Below are positions 1 through 10,370 of a DNA stretch of 64,000 bases, one piece after another. The number at the start of each line of letters is the position of its first letter. Positions within the stretch are counted from its first letter, which is position 1. This DNA is from Muraenolepis orangiensis. Taxonomy: Eukaryota; Chordata; Actinopteri; Gadiformes; Muraenolepididae. The stretch lies in the NCBI GenBank assembly GCA_027704905.1, contig CM051001.1, positions 37,294,554 to 37,358,553 on the forward strand, in the 5' to 3' direction. A program made the translations under genes and the position numbers. The notes beneath the pieces were generated by a model. That model had not been told where the DNA came from, did not search any database, and was given only the letters and a program-made list of their open reading frames with translations.

Positions 1-1920
1 AGGGAGGTCCAATGCTGGTCGGACCAATCAGATTCTACGCTGCAGGATTGTTTTGATCACGCTGACTGGCACATGTTCCGCGTTGCCTCGGACAATAACA
101 TCAACGAGTACGCGTCGTCGGTCACCGGGTTCATCAAGAAGTGCATAGATGACGTTGTTCCGACCAAGTCGGTTCGGATATATCCCAACCAGAAACCGTG
201 GATTAACGGCGATGTTCGCGCTGCCCTACATGCGCGTAACGCCGCCTTTGGTTCCGGGAATACGGAGGAATATACGAGAGCCCGTTACGACCTCCGTAAG
301 ACCATCGTCACTGCCAAGCGGGAGTATAAGGACAGAGTGGAAGATAAATTCAAGAAAAACGATGCGAGGGGTATGTGGCAGGGGCTGCAGAATATAACGA
401 ACTTCAGAGGGAGAACCAGTTGTGTAGAGAACTCCTCTACCTCCCTCCCAGGAGAGCTAAATACATTTTTTGCTCGGTTCGACGTAAACGGCAGCCCGCC
501 GAAGCCAGCACCGACTGGGGAGACCAGCCAGCTGCGCATCTCGGAGGCGGATGTGCGCCGCACCTTTAAGCGGCTGAACATCCGTAAGGCGGCAGGCCCC
601 GACGACATCCCGGGCCGCGTCCTCAGAGCATGCGCAGACCAGTTGACAGGAGTCTTTGCAGACATCTTCAACCTCTCCCTGTCCCAGGCTGTTGTCCCCG
701 CGGTCTTCAAGATATCCACCATCGTGCCTGTCCCTAAACAAACCAAGGTAACATGCCTGAATGACTACAGACCTGTGGCCCTCACCTCGATCGTTAGCAA
801 ATGCTTCGAGAGGTTGGTCAAGGACTTTATTTGCTCCGTGTTACCTACCACGCTGGACCCATGGCAATTTGCATATCGTCAAAATAGATCCACGGACGAC
901 GCAATTGCCATGGCCCTCCACACTGCCCTTTCCCACTTGGAGGGGAAGAACTGTTATGTGCGAATGCTGTTTGTGGACTACAGCTCAGCATTCAACACAA
1001 TAGTTCCTGCCAAGCTCGACACCAAGCTGAGAGGTCTAGGCGTACCCCCATCCATGTGCAGCTGGATACTGAACCTCCTGTCGGACCGCCGCCAGGTGGT
1101 GAGGATGGGCAGCACCACATCAGAGCCACTGACCCTCAACACGGGAGCCCCCCAGGGATGCGTGCTGAGCCCTCTCCTCTACTCCCTCTACACCCACGAC
1201 TGCATGGCTATGCACAGCTCCAACGTCATCGTCAAGTTTGCTGACGACACGACAGTGATGGGCCTGATCGCCGGCGACGACGAGACAGCCTACAGGGAGG
1301 AGGTCGGATTGCTGGAGCAGTGGTGCCAGGAGAACAGCCTCGCCCTCAACGTCAAGAAGACCAAGGAGCTGATCGTGGACTTCAGGAGGCAGAGGGGAGA
1401 GCACAGCCCTATCTCCATCGACGGCGTTGCAGTAGAGAGGGTCAGCAGCTTCAAGTTCCTCGGCGTGCACATCTCCGAGGACCTCACATGGTCCACGCAC
1501 ACCACACACGTGGTGAAAAAGGCCCAACAACGCCTGTATTTTCTCAGGCGTCTGAAGAAATTCAGCATGGGCCCCCGTATCCTGAGAACATTCTACAACG
1601 GCACCATCGAGAGTGTTCTGACAGGGTGTATCACCGCCTGGTACGGGAACTGCACGGCACTCGAGCGCAGAGCGCTTCAAAGGGTGGTGCGGACGGCCCA
1701 GTATATCGTTGGAGGTGAGCTCCCCTCCCTCCTGGACATTTACAACCAGCGGTGCGTGGCCAAGGCCAAAAGAATTATAAAAGACATTGCCCACCCCAGC
1801 CACGAACTTTACTCACTATTACCGTCAGGCAGGCGATACCGCAGTATCAAGTGTCGTACAAATAGGCTTAGAGATAGCTTCCACAGTCAGGCCATCAGGC
1901 TGCTGAACAAGGGCGTATAA
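1..1920 (+). CDS. LINE A (L2/CR1-like) ORF2, 3' two thirds, open
   Basis: Reverse transcriptase of a non-LTR retrotransposon. The reading frame is already open at base 1, so the endonuclease part lies outside the window; the stop is TAA at 1918-1920. Motifs in order: KAAGPDDIPGRVL and NDYRPVALTSIVSKCFERLV (fingers), FVDYSSAFNTI (motif A, catalytic Asp), NTGAPQGCVLSPLLYSLY (motif B), FADDTT (motif C, both Asp present), then a thumb region ending LLPSGRRYRS. No frameshift or stop is seen over 639 codons. This is the only LINE A copy here with an uninterrupted frame and an intact active site. Confidence 0.9.
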   Translation, partial: REVQCWSDQSDSTLQDCFDHADWHMFRVASDNNINEYASSVTGFIKKCIDDVVPTKSVRIYPNQKPWINGDVRAALHARNAAFGSGNTEEYTRARYDLRKTIVTAKREYKDRVEDKFKKNDARGMWQGLQNITNFRGRTSCVENSSTSLPGELNTFFARFDVNGSPPKPAPTGETSQLRISEADVRRTFKRLNIRKAAGPDDIPGRVLRACADQLTGVFADIFNLSLSQAVVPAVFKISTIVPVPKQTKVTCLNDYRPVALTSIVSKCFERLVKDFICSVLPTTLDPWQFAYRQNRSTDDAIAMALHTALSHLEGKNCYVRMLFVDYSSAFNTIVPAKLDTKLRGLGVPPSMCSWILNLLSDRRQVVRMGSTTSEPLTLNTGAPQGCVLSPLLYSLYTHDCMAMHSSNVIVKFADDTTVMGLIAGDDETAYREEVGLLEQWCQENSLALNVKKTKELIVDFRRQRGEHSPISIDGVAVERVSSFKFLGVHISEDLTWSTHTTHVVKKAQQRLYFLRRLKKFSMGPRILRTFYNGTIESVLTGCITAWYGNCTALERRALQRVVRTAQYIVGGELPSLLDIYNQRCVAKAKRIIKDIAHPSHELYSLLPSGRRYRSIKCRTNRLRDSFHSQAIRLLNKGV

Positions 1921-2198
1921 CATATAACAATGTATATTTTATTACATTGATTTATATATATATATTGCTCTTTTCTGTGCTGATTTTTGCATTTTATAAA
2001 TTGCATTTTTTATTTTATTTTTATTTTATATTCCTTATTCTATTTTTTATTCTATTTTTTATTCTATTTTTATCTATTTTTATTCTATAACTGCTGTCTG
2101 TCGTCGGGTATTGCACACAAGAATTTCACATCACTGCTTTATACTAAACTGTAAACTGTGAAGTGACAATAAACTTGACTTGACTTGACTTGACTTGG
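1..2198 (+). mobile_element. LINE A copy 1, truncated by window edge, with 3' UTR and TTGAC tail
   Basis: The ORF is followed by an AT-rich 3' UTR (1921-2171, with repeated TCTATTTTTTAT blocks) that ends in AATAAA-like ACAATAAACTTGAC and a short tandem run of TTGAC (about 2172-2196). Other copies here end in the same TTGAC run, which defines the family's 3' terminus. Lineages related to L2 typically end in short tandem repeats rather than poly(A). LINE B sequence begins directly after the tail. Confidence 0.88.
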
Positions 2199-4068
2199 GC
2201 CTGTGACCACAAGGACTGTGAGGAGATGGTCACAGGAGGCCGATGAGGACTTGCGGGGCTGCTTTGAGTCAACAAACTGGGATTTCCTCTGTGATTTGCA
2301 TGGAGATGACCTTGATGATCTCACGGATTGTATAACAGGGTACATCAACTTCTGTGTGGACAGTGTTGTTCCCACAGAGACTGTACGCTGTTTCCCCAAC
2401 AACAAGCCATGGGTCACCCGAGACATCAAGGTCCTGCTCAATGAGAAGAAGAGGGCCTTCAGAGATGGGGATAGGGAGCAGATGAGGCGGGTTCAGAGGG
2501 AGCTGAAGGAGAGGATCCAGCAGGGCAAAGACAACTACAGGAGGAAGCTGGAGCACAAACTTCAGCAGAACAACCTGAAGGATGTGTGGAGTGGCATGAG
2601 GAGCATCACTGGCTACAAACAACCTGGTAGCCAGACAATAGGGGGGGGTCCTGATCGGGCCAACGAGTTGAATTTGTTTTTCAATAGATTCAATGAGTGG
2701 GCTCCGGTCTACCCCCCCTCCCCCAGCCCCTCTACAACCATTCCCCTCCAGCCCCCCAGCCCTGCTGTCCCCCCTCCCCCACCGTCCCTCTCCAGCTTCA
2801 ACATACCTGTTCTCTCTCCCCCACCACCACTACCTCACCCCTCCCCCATTAACACAACAGTGACTCTTCCAGCCCCCACACACGGCTCACATACCTTCAC
2901 AGCTGAGCAGGTGAGGAAAGTGCTGTGCAGGCTCCATCCAGACAAGGCTGCAGGTCCTGACGGCGTCAGCCCGAGGGTCCTCAAAACATGTGCTGCCCAG
3001 CTGAGTGGAGTCCTGCAGTACATCTTCAACCTGAGCATGAGACTGGAGAGGGTCCCTGTGCTGTGGAAGACATCCTGCCTGGTGCCGGTTCCGAAGAAGG
3101 CACGTCCCAGCACCTCAAACGACTACAGACCGGTGGCGCTGACGTCCCACGTGGCGAAATCCTTTGAGAGGCTGGTCCTGACGCTTCTTCGGCCCCTGGT
3201 CAGATCATCACTGGACCCTCTTCAGTTTGCCTACCAGCCGAAACTGGGAGTGGAGGACGCCATCATCTTCCTGCTCCATCGTGCCTACGCCCACTTGGAC
3301 AGACCCGGGAGCACTGTGAGAATCATGGATTGTCAGGAAGGCTGGCGCTGTCCTGGGGGTCCAGCTGGACTCCTTGTTGGTGGTGTCTGAGAGAAGGATG
3401 CTGCGCAAGCTGCGTAGTATCCTTGACAACAACTCTCACCCTCTCCATCAGGTGCTGACCTCATATAGAAGCACCTTTAGCAACAGACTCATTCCACCCA
3501 GGTGCACCACAGAACGCCATAGGAAGTCCTTTCTTCCTGTGGCTATTAGACTCTATAAATCCTCTACCTCGGGTCGTGAGAGGGACAGTGGAGACTTAGT
3601 GACCTGAGGCCAACGTACTTATTTTTATTTTTATTTTATTTTTGGTCAACGCACTGTAATCATCTCATTGTACTTTGCACTGTAAATTCTATTTCAAATC
3701 CGAATTCACTTTTCACTTTTTCACTTTTCACATGTCACTTTTCAGTTCTTTTCAGTTGAGTTATTTATTAATATATTATTACTGCCAATTTGCACTATAC
3801 GTATTGTTGTGTATTGTATATACCTACGTACTACTGTTATAATACTGTAAATTATCTTCACTTATCAATACATTTAGACTTCATTTAGAATTATTTTAAC
3901 TATTTTTGTTTATAATAGTTTTATTTTAGTTAGTTGTTGTTTTGTTTTTTAGCTTAGGTTTTAGTATTCTTGTGTGTGCATTTATTCCCCCTGTGTCAAC
4001 TGTTGCACCTTAATTTCCCTCGGGATTAATAAAGTTTTCTGAATCTGAATCTGAATCTGAATCTGAAC
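2199..4068 (+). mobile_element. LINE B copy 1, 5'-truncated with internal deletion
   Basis: The coding part (2203-3390 and 3374-3606) matches the fuller LINE B copy at 7205-10774, starting at VTTRTVRRWSQEADEDL. A proline-rich linker (about 2710-2870) is followed by DKAAGPDGVSPRVL and NDYRPVALTSHVAKSFERLV. The frame breaks at 3330: about 720 bp carrying RT motifs A to C are missing compared with the copy at 9412-10130, and the sequence resumes in the thumb. The 3' UTR (3607-4068) ends AATAAAG and a TCTGAA tandem tail (4041-4068). The copy cannot encode an active reverse transcriptase. Confidence 0.88.
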
Positions 4069-5062
4069 AGGTGGGTCTTGAGTCTCTTGCGGAAGCTGGC
4101 GAGGGACTCTGCCGTCCTGACATGAGACGGGAGTTCATTCCACCACTGTGGGGCCAGAGCCGTGAAGAGCTGGGTTTTGGACGAGCGATGTTTGGTTGAC
4201 CTTAGTGAAGGTCGAACAAGTCGCCTGGCAGAAGTTGAGCGGAGCGCTCTGGCTGGGATGTAGGGTTTGACCAACGCCTGGAGGTAGGCCGGGGCAGTTC
4301 CATTGACTGCCCTAAAGGTCAGCACCAGAATCTTGAATTTGATGCGAGCATTTACCGGAAGCCAGTGGAGTTCGCGGAAGAGAGGGGTCACGTGGGAGAA
4401 TTTCGGTAGGTTGAATACCAGGCGTGCTGCTGCGTTCTGGATGCGTTGGAGGGGCTTGGTTGCAGAGGCGGGGAGTCCCGCCAGGAGAGAGTTGCAGTAG
4501 TCGAGGCGGGTGATGACGAGCGCTTGGACCAGGATCTGTGCCGCTTCACGTGTGAGGAAGGGCCGGATCCTGCGGATGTTGTAGAGGGCAATTCTGCAAG
4601 ATCGGGCCACCGCGGTGACGTTGGCATTGCAGGACAGCTGGTCATCTACCACCACACCAAGGTCTCTTGTTGTGGTTGAGGGGGAGACTTGGGTGTTCTC
4701 GATGGTGACCAGTAGGTCCATCTGAGGGCAGTCTTTCCCCGGTATGAAGAGGAGCTCAGTCTTGTCAAGGTTGAGCTTCAGGTGGTTGGCGGCTGTCCAT
4801 CTGCTGATGTCGGCCAGGCATTTCGAGATGCGTGTTGCTATTTGGGTTTCTGAGGGGGGAAAGGAGAGAAACAGTTGAGTGTCATCTGCATAGCAGTGAT
4901 AGGAGAAGCCATGAGATGCGATTACAGAGCCTAGCGATTTAGTGTAAAGAGAAAACAGAAGGGGTCCCAATACTGAGCCTTGAGGAACTCCGGTGTCCAG
5001 GGTGCAGGGTTTGGACAGGGAACCGTTCCATGTGACCTGATAAGTCCGATCTGCAAGGACAT
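4069..5062 (-). mobile_element. LINE C copy 1, 3' half of RT
   Basis: The minus-strand frame (4026-5090) contains DTGVPQGSVLGPLLFSLY (motif B), YADDTQLFLSF (motif C with both Asp), then the thumb and C-terminal region LDYCNSLLAGLP, RIQNAAARLVFNL and LAPQWWNELP. It lacks fingers, motif A and the endonuclease. The open frame runs through the LINE B tail repeat into FRFRFR residues that do not belong to LINE C. The junction with the B tail lies at a shared TCTGAAC, consistent with B having primed on that target sequence. Confidence 0.88.
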
Positions 5063-5462
5063 TACAACATTGGTTGTAATGACAATGCAAGTCAGGTTAG
5101 GTTGATAACCTTAAAGAAAAAGAACAAAGACACATATATTTATCTCATAATAATATACATAAAATATATTGAAAAATAATCTTTGATCAACAACAACATA
5201 CTACTATGCACCTGCACACAAACATATTCTTGTAATTTATCGAAATAGAAAACCCACACATATCCGTCCACGCCATGCACTGAACCACAATGTTACAATC
5301 TGGGACAATACAAACAAACACTCCAGGAACCCATCTCACGTGGATCGTGACAACACAACACACATTTATAAATTAAGTGAGTTCACGTTGCCAGTGCCAA
5401 CACAAGTGAACCACACCAATACGTAAGGATTAACAAATAAAAATATTAAACCTTACCAGTAG
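5063..5462. other. AT-rich unassigned stretch
   Basis: About 400 bp of AT-rich sequence with no coding frame or terminal repeats I can recognise. It lies between LINE C and a LINE 3' end and might be part of an LTR or of original chromosomal sequence. Confidence 0.4.
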
Positions 5463-5797
5463 CATCAAAAGTATCCTCACCAACTGCATCACAGTGTGGT
5501 ACGGCAACTGCACTGTTTCCGACCTGAAAGGCTGCAGAGGGTGGTGAAAACTGCCCAACACATCGTTGGATTACCCCTCCCTGCAATAAACACCAACCAC
5601 CACAAACGGTGTCTGAGGAAGGCTCAAAAAATAGTGGAAGACACCTCTCACCCCAACCATGGACTGCTTGCCCTCCTCCCCTCCGGGAGGCGCGATAGAA
5701 ACCTTTGTTACAAGTAAAGCAGCTTAGGAACTGCTTCTTCCCCTCAGCTGTCATCTCTCTGAAAATTAATATCATCGTGTATGTTATTATTTGTATG
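5463..5797 (+). mobile_element. LINE G 3' end (L2/CR1-like), decayed
   Basis: The translation in shifting frames gives the RT thumb and C-terminal signature seen in LINE A: WYGNCT, LQRVVKTAQHIVG, CLRKAQKIVEDTSHPNHGLL and LLPSGRRDR. It differs from families A and D at many positions and is probably a further L2-like family. There are frameshifts near 5525 and 5715. It ends where LTR-like sequence begins (TTCCGTTTTGTG at about 5798). Confidence 0.7.
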
Positions 5798-6016
5798 TTC
5801 CGTTTTGTGTTTCAAAGACAATAAATGAGGGACGTTTGCTCTGCCTCAACTACCATTGGAGTCCTGTTCCCTGTCTCTCCTCCTGGCCCTGGTACACATC
5901 AACCCATAACACAACGCTGAGTCATTGCTGGGACCCGGATGTCGGATCACCGACATGTGACCTGGGTGACCAAAGAACACATGAGCGCCCCCTACTGGCA
6001 ACATAACTCCCTTACA
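5798..6016 (-). mobile_element. LTR fragment, Ty3/Gypsy type, with preceding polypurine tract
   Basis: Read on the minus strand, a purine-rich AAAGAGGGGGTAGA (6017-6032) lies directly before TGTAAGGGAG, as expected for a polypurine tract followed by the 5' end of a 3' LTR. About 220 bp of LTR follow, including two units of a GAGAGACAGGG motif near 5870-5895. The same sequence recurs on the + strand at 23239-23950, where this motif is expanded. The other end is lost into the LINE G fragment. Confidence 0.6.
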
Positions 6017-6084
6017 TCTACCCCCTCTTTGTTTAACAAGTCTAAAAGTCCACAAATTCACAGCCCAAAAGTGCATTATCAAAC

Positions 6085-6107
6085 ATGTGTGTGTGTGTGT
6101 GTGTGTA
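6085..6107. repeat. (GT)n microsatellite
   Basis: A short GT run that truncates the 3' side of the adjoining minus-strand LINE D fragment. Confidence 0.9.
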
Positions 6108-6108
6108 T

Positions 6109-6710
6109 ACACACACATCTGTACTCCATTTCATCGCCCTCGCTTATCAGGCCGATGTCTGTGGTGTCGTCTGCAAACATGATAATCTGATTATTGCTGT
6201 GTGTGGCAGTACAGTCATGTGTGTACAGCGAGTACAGCCAGGGACAGAGGCAGCAGCCTTGGGGTGCTCCGGTGTTGAGGACCAAAGTGGATGAGATGTT
6301 GTTCCCAATCTTCACTACTTGACGCCTGCCCGTCACAAAGTCTACAGACCTGTTTGGTCTGTATGCAAACTGGAGTGGGTCTAGGGACTCAGGGATGGAC
6401 AAGTTTATATGCAACATTACAAGTTTCTCCAGGCCCTTCATGGCTATGGGTGTTAAAGCCACTGGACGATAATCATTGAGGCATTTTACCTTGGTCTTTT
6501 TGGGTAACGGCACAATGGTTGTCGCTTTGAAGCACGCTGGGACGACAGACCTGCGCTGGTCAGCGCAGGTCTTGAAGACGCGGGATAGAACTCCGTCTGG
6601 GCCGGCTGCCTTCCCTGCCTTCACCCTCCTGAAGATTCTGCGGACCTCGGACAGTTGTAGAACGTAGTCCTCTGGGCTGATGTTCGAGTTGTTGGTCTGC
6701 ACATGGTCCC
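6109..6710 (-). mobile_element. LINE D fragment 1 (RT fingers to motif C)
   Basis: The minus-strand frame 6079-6702 encodes KAAGPDGVLSRVFKTC, NDYRPVALTPIAMKGLEKLV, LDPLQFAYRPNRSVD, NTGAPQGCCLCPWLYSLY (motif B) and FADDTTDIG (motif C). The segment with motif A (the FVDYSSAFNT equivalent) is deleted between RSVD and FVTGRRQVVK. The 3' part is cut off at the GT microsatellite. It is inactive. Confidence 0.85.
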
Positions 6711-7204
6711 TTTCATTTACATTTACATTTAGGACATTTGGCAGACGATTTTATCCAAAGCGGCTTACAAGGAGTACATTTGTTGAAGTAGACAATAGCA
6801 TAACACTGAGGTACGCAAACATAAAAATAGAGCAGTTCACAAGCATTCATATTAACAAGATGAATAACACAATTTCATACTGCCAGGTCACCTGCTTAAG
6901 TAGCTGTGATAAGAGCGTGTTATCAACATTAAGGATATACACTTGCTAGAATATACAACATGCTAAGAGCAATTAATGTCAGGACTTAAGCAAGTTAGGG
7001 GTTCACAAAGGAGAAGGAGGGTTCATGGAGAGTCCAGGTGAACTCTGAACAGGTGGGTCTTGAGTCTCTTGCGGAAGCTGGCGAGGGACTCTGCCGTCCT
7101 GACATGAGAAGGGAGTTTATTCCACCACTGTGGAGCCAGAGCCGTGAAGAGCTGGGTCTTGGAAGAGCGATGCTTGGTTGTTTTCAGTGAAGGCCAAACA
7201 AGTC
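6711..7204 (-). mobile_element. LINE C copy 2, 3' segment with tandem ATTTAC tail
   Basis: The C-terminal RT end (KHRSSKTQLFTALAPQWW, then LKTHLFRVHLDSP with stop, 7023-7200) is followed on the minus strand by a 3' UTR. The UTR ends in the fish-wide motif GCTTTGGATAAAA, CGTCTGCCAAATG and a run of TAAATG repeats (6711-6760). It is one element with 10775-10815 and 13797-14706: LINE B and LINE A were inserted into it. It shows that the widespread AAAGCGACTTAC / TTACATTTA sequence is the natural 3' end of LINE C. Confidence 0.85.
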
Positions 7205-7474
7205 CACTTAATAATCCACTCATAATCCACTTCCGGTGCTGCGACGAGCGGCAGCCAGCAACAGTTGCTCCCCCTCCCCTCTTACTTTTTAGTTATTTAT
7301 TCTTATATTATTGTTGTTTTTAGTATAGTTTTTTGTTAAGTAGTTATGCAACCCTCAGCCAGCTATGTTTAGGGATGTTTTTGCCGTGTTTCTCATTCTG
7401 GGGACACTGTTACTGAACCGCGTCTCCGTCGCGGCTCAACATTACGGCGGAGCCATTGTCTACGCGCGGAGCTG

Positions 7475-8727
7475 TTGTCGCTACAACAGACCTCGCTGCT
7501 ACGGGAGAGGCCCGACATCCCTGACCTCCCCAGGGAGCTGAGGAGGGCGTACAGGGGACGCAAGGCTGGACGTAAACAGCGGGAGAGACAGCGGGAGAGG
7601 AAGCGGAGATATAAACCATATCTCCCTTCCATCACCATGGGGAACGTGAGGTCGCTAGCGAACAAGATGGATGAGCTAGCGGGCCTGGTGAGGACCCAGC
7701 GGGTGTACCGGGAGAGCAGTGTGCTTTGTTTCACGGAGACGTGGATCCACGAGGACACCCCGGACTCCAATGTTACCGCGGACGGCTTTCTGACCGTCCG
7801 GGCGGACAGGACGCACCGAGAGAGTGGCAAGAGGAAAGGTGGGGGACTTGCTATTCTCGTTAACAACAAGTGGTGTAACCCTGTGAAGGAACGTGTGTAG
7901 CCCGGACATTGAACTGCTGGCCGTGAGTCTGCGGCCATACTATCTGCCGCGAGAGTTCTCCCATGTGCTTCTTGTTGTTGTTTACATTCCACCGTCGGCA
8001 AACGCAGCGCTCGTGTGTGACGTCACCCACTCCGTCGTCGCGAGACTTCAGACACAGCACCCTGAAGCATTCATCACGATATCTGGGGACTTCAACCACG
8101 TGACTCTGGCTGCAACACTGCCCACCTTCAAGCAGTTTGTGGACTGTCCCACCAGGGAAAACAAGACACTGGACATGCTGTATGCCAATGTTAAGGAGGC
8201 ATACAGTGCCACCGCCCTTCCTCCTCTTGGAAGGTCAGACCACAACCTCATCCACCTTCAGCCTCTGTATAGGCCTCTAGTACAGCGGCTGCCTGTGACC
8301 ACAAGGACTGTGAGGAGATGGTCACAGGAGGCCGATGAGGACTTGCGGGGCTGCTTTGAGTCAACAGACTGGGATTTCCTCTGTGATTTGCATGGAGAGG
8401 ACCTTGATGATCTCACGGAATGTATAACAGGGTACATCAACTTCTGTGTGGACAGTGTTGTTCCCACAGAGACTGTACGCTGTTTCCCCAACAACAAGCC
8501 ATGGGTCACCCGAGACATCAAGGTCCTGCTCAATGAGAAGAAGAGGGTCCTTCAGAGACGGGGACAGGGAGCAGATGAGGCGGGTTCAGAGGGAGCTGAA
8601 GGAGAGGATCCAGCAGGGCAAAGACAACTACAGGAGGAAGCTGGAGCACAAACTTCAGCAGAACAACCTGAAGGATGTGTGGAGTGGCATGAGGAGCATC
8701 ACTGGCTACAAACAACCTGGTAGCCAA
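7475..8727 (+). pseudogene. LINE B endonuclease and linker, frameshifted
   Basis: Apurinic-type endonuclease domain split over three frames: 7475-7900 (N-terminal half, with basic RRAYRGRKAGRKQRERQR before GNVRSLANKMDEL), 7893-8551 (C-terminal half, with SGDFNHV and LGRSDHNLIHLQP, the catalytic SDH), and about 8551-8727 (coiled, lysine-rich linker). Comparison with copy 1 (position 2455) shows an extra T in AGGGTCCTTCAG. A stop follows SQ at 8727 because six bases present in copy 1 are missing. It belongs to the same ORF2 as the RT below. Confidence 0.85.
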
Positions 8728-8783
8728 TAGGGGGGTCCTGATCGGGCCAACGAGTTGAATTTGTTTTTCAATAGATTCAATGA

Positions 8784-10370
8784 GTGGGCTCCGGTCTACC
8801 CCCCCTCCCCAGCCCCTCTACAACCATTCCCCTCCAGCCCCCCAGCCCTGCTGTCCCCCCTCCCCCACCGTCCCTCTCCAGCGACAACATACCTGTTCTC
8901 TCTCCCCCACCACAACTACCTCACCCCTCCCCCATCAACACAACAGAGACTCTTCCTGCCCCCACACCCGGCACACATACCTTCACAGCTGAGCAGGTGA
9001 GGAAAGTGCTGTGCAGGCTCCATCCAGGCAAGGCTGCTGGTCCTGACGGCGTCAGCCCGAGGGTCCTCAAAACATGTGCTGCCCAGCTGAGTGGAGTCCT
9101 GCAGTACATCTTCAACCTGAGCATGAGACTGGAGAGGGTCCCTGTGCTGTGGAAGACATCCTGCCTGGTGCCGGTTCCGAAGAAGGCACGTCCCAGCACC
9201 TCAAACGACTACAGACCGGTGGCGCTGACGTCCCACGTGGCGAAGTCCTTTGAGAGGCTGGTCCTGTCGCTTCTCCGGCCCCTGGTCAGATCATCGCTGG
9301 ACCCTCTTCAGTTTGCCTACCAGCCGAAACTGGTAATGGAGGACGCCATCATCTTCCTGCTTCATCGTGCCTACGCCCACTTAGACAGACCCGGGAGCAC
9401 TGTGAGAATCATGTTTTTCGACTTCTCCAGTGCGTTCAACACCATCCGGCCTGACCTGCTGGGGAGTAAGCTGACGGTGATGAAGGTGGACTCTTCCCTG
9501 GTGTCCTTGATTACTGACTATTTGACGGGTCGTCCACAGTTTGTCAGACTGCAGGACTGTGTGTCTGACACTGAAGTCAGCAGCCCTGGTGCTCCACAGG
9601 GAACGGTTCTTTCCCCATTCCTGTTCACCCTTTACACCTCAGACTTCCAGTACAACTCTGTGTCCTGCCATCTGCAGAAGTTCTCGGACGACTCTGCAGT
9701 TGTTGGTTGTGTCAGCGAGGGAAACGATGAGGAGTACAGGGGCGTCGTGGACTGCTTCGTTGAGTGGTGTGAGCTGAACCACATGCAGCTCAACACAGAC
9801 AAGACGAAGGAGATGGTGGTGGACTTCCGCAGGAGGAAATCTACCCCCACACCCATTTCCATCAAGGGTGTGTCCGCTGAAGTTGTTCAGGAATATAAAT
9901 ACCTGGGAGTTCATCTGGACAACAAACTGGTCTGGGCCAAGAACTCTGAGGCTGTGTACAAGAAGGGCCAGAGCCGTCTCTACTTCCTGCGGAGGCTCCG
10001 GTCCTTCAACGTTTGCAACAAGATGCTGAACATGTTCTACCAGTCGGTGGTAGCCAGTGCCATCTTCTCCGGTGTCGTGTGCTGGGGAAGCAGGTTGAGG
10101 TCAGCAGACGCCAACAAGATCAGCAGTATTGTCAGGAAGGCTGGCGCTGTCCTGGGGGTCCAGCTGGACTCCTTGTTGGTGGTGTCTGAGAGAAGGATGC
10201 TGCGCAAGCTGCGTAGTATCCTTGACAACAACTCTCACCCTCTCCATCAGGTGCTGACCTCATATAGAAGCACCTTCAGCAACAGACTCATTCCACCCAG
10301 GTGCACCACAGAACGCCACAGGAGGTCCTTTCTTCCTGTGGCCATCAGTCTCTATAATTCGTCTCTTTAA
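8784..10370 (+). CDS. LINE B reverse transcriptase, uninterrupted frame
   Basis: 528 codons; the first 30 or so come from a shifted frame and the real RT starts in the proline-rich linker. Motifs: KAAGPDGVSPRVLKTCAAQL, NDYRPVALTSHVAKSFERLV, FFDFSSAFNTIRPDLL (motif A), SPGAPQGTVLSPFLFTLY (motif B), KFSDDSAVVG (motif C, both Asp), YKYLGVHLDNKLVW, and a thumb ending PVAISLYNSSL. The catalytic Asp residues are present, but the upstream frameshifts separate the domain from its endonuclease. Confidence 0.9.
   Translation: MGSGLPPLPSPSTTIPLQPPSPAVPPPPPSLSSDNIPVLSPPPQLPHPSPINTTETLPAPTPGTHTFTAEQVRKVLCRLHPGKAAGPDGVSPRVLKTCAAQLSGVLQYIFNLSMRLERVPVLWKTSCLVPVPKKARPSTSNDYRPVALTSHVAKSFERLVLSLLRPLVRSSLDPLQFAYQPKLVMEDAIIFLLHRAYAHLDRPGSTVRIMFFDFSSAFNTIRPDLLGSKLTVMKVDSSLVSLITDYLTGRPQFVRLQDCVSDTEVSSPGAPQGTVLSPFLFTLYTSDFQYNSVSCHLQKFSDDSAVVGCVSEGNDEEYRGVVDCFVEWCELNHMQLNTDKTKEMVVDFRRRKSTPTPISIKGVSAEVVQEYKYLGVHLDNKLVWAKNSEAVYKKGQSRLYFLRRLRSFNVCNKMLNMFYQSVVASAIFSGVVCWGSRLRSADANKISSIVRKAGAVLGVQLDSLLVVSERRMLRKLRSILDNNSHPLHQVLTSYRSTFSNRLIPPRCTTERHRRSFLPVAISLYNSSL

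Noticed and set aside
285..1803. Antisense frames (for example 227 codons at 1120-1803 minus)
   Set aside because: Shadows of the LINE A RT on the opposite strand; the same antisense frames recur at each LINE A copy.
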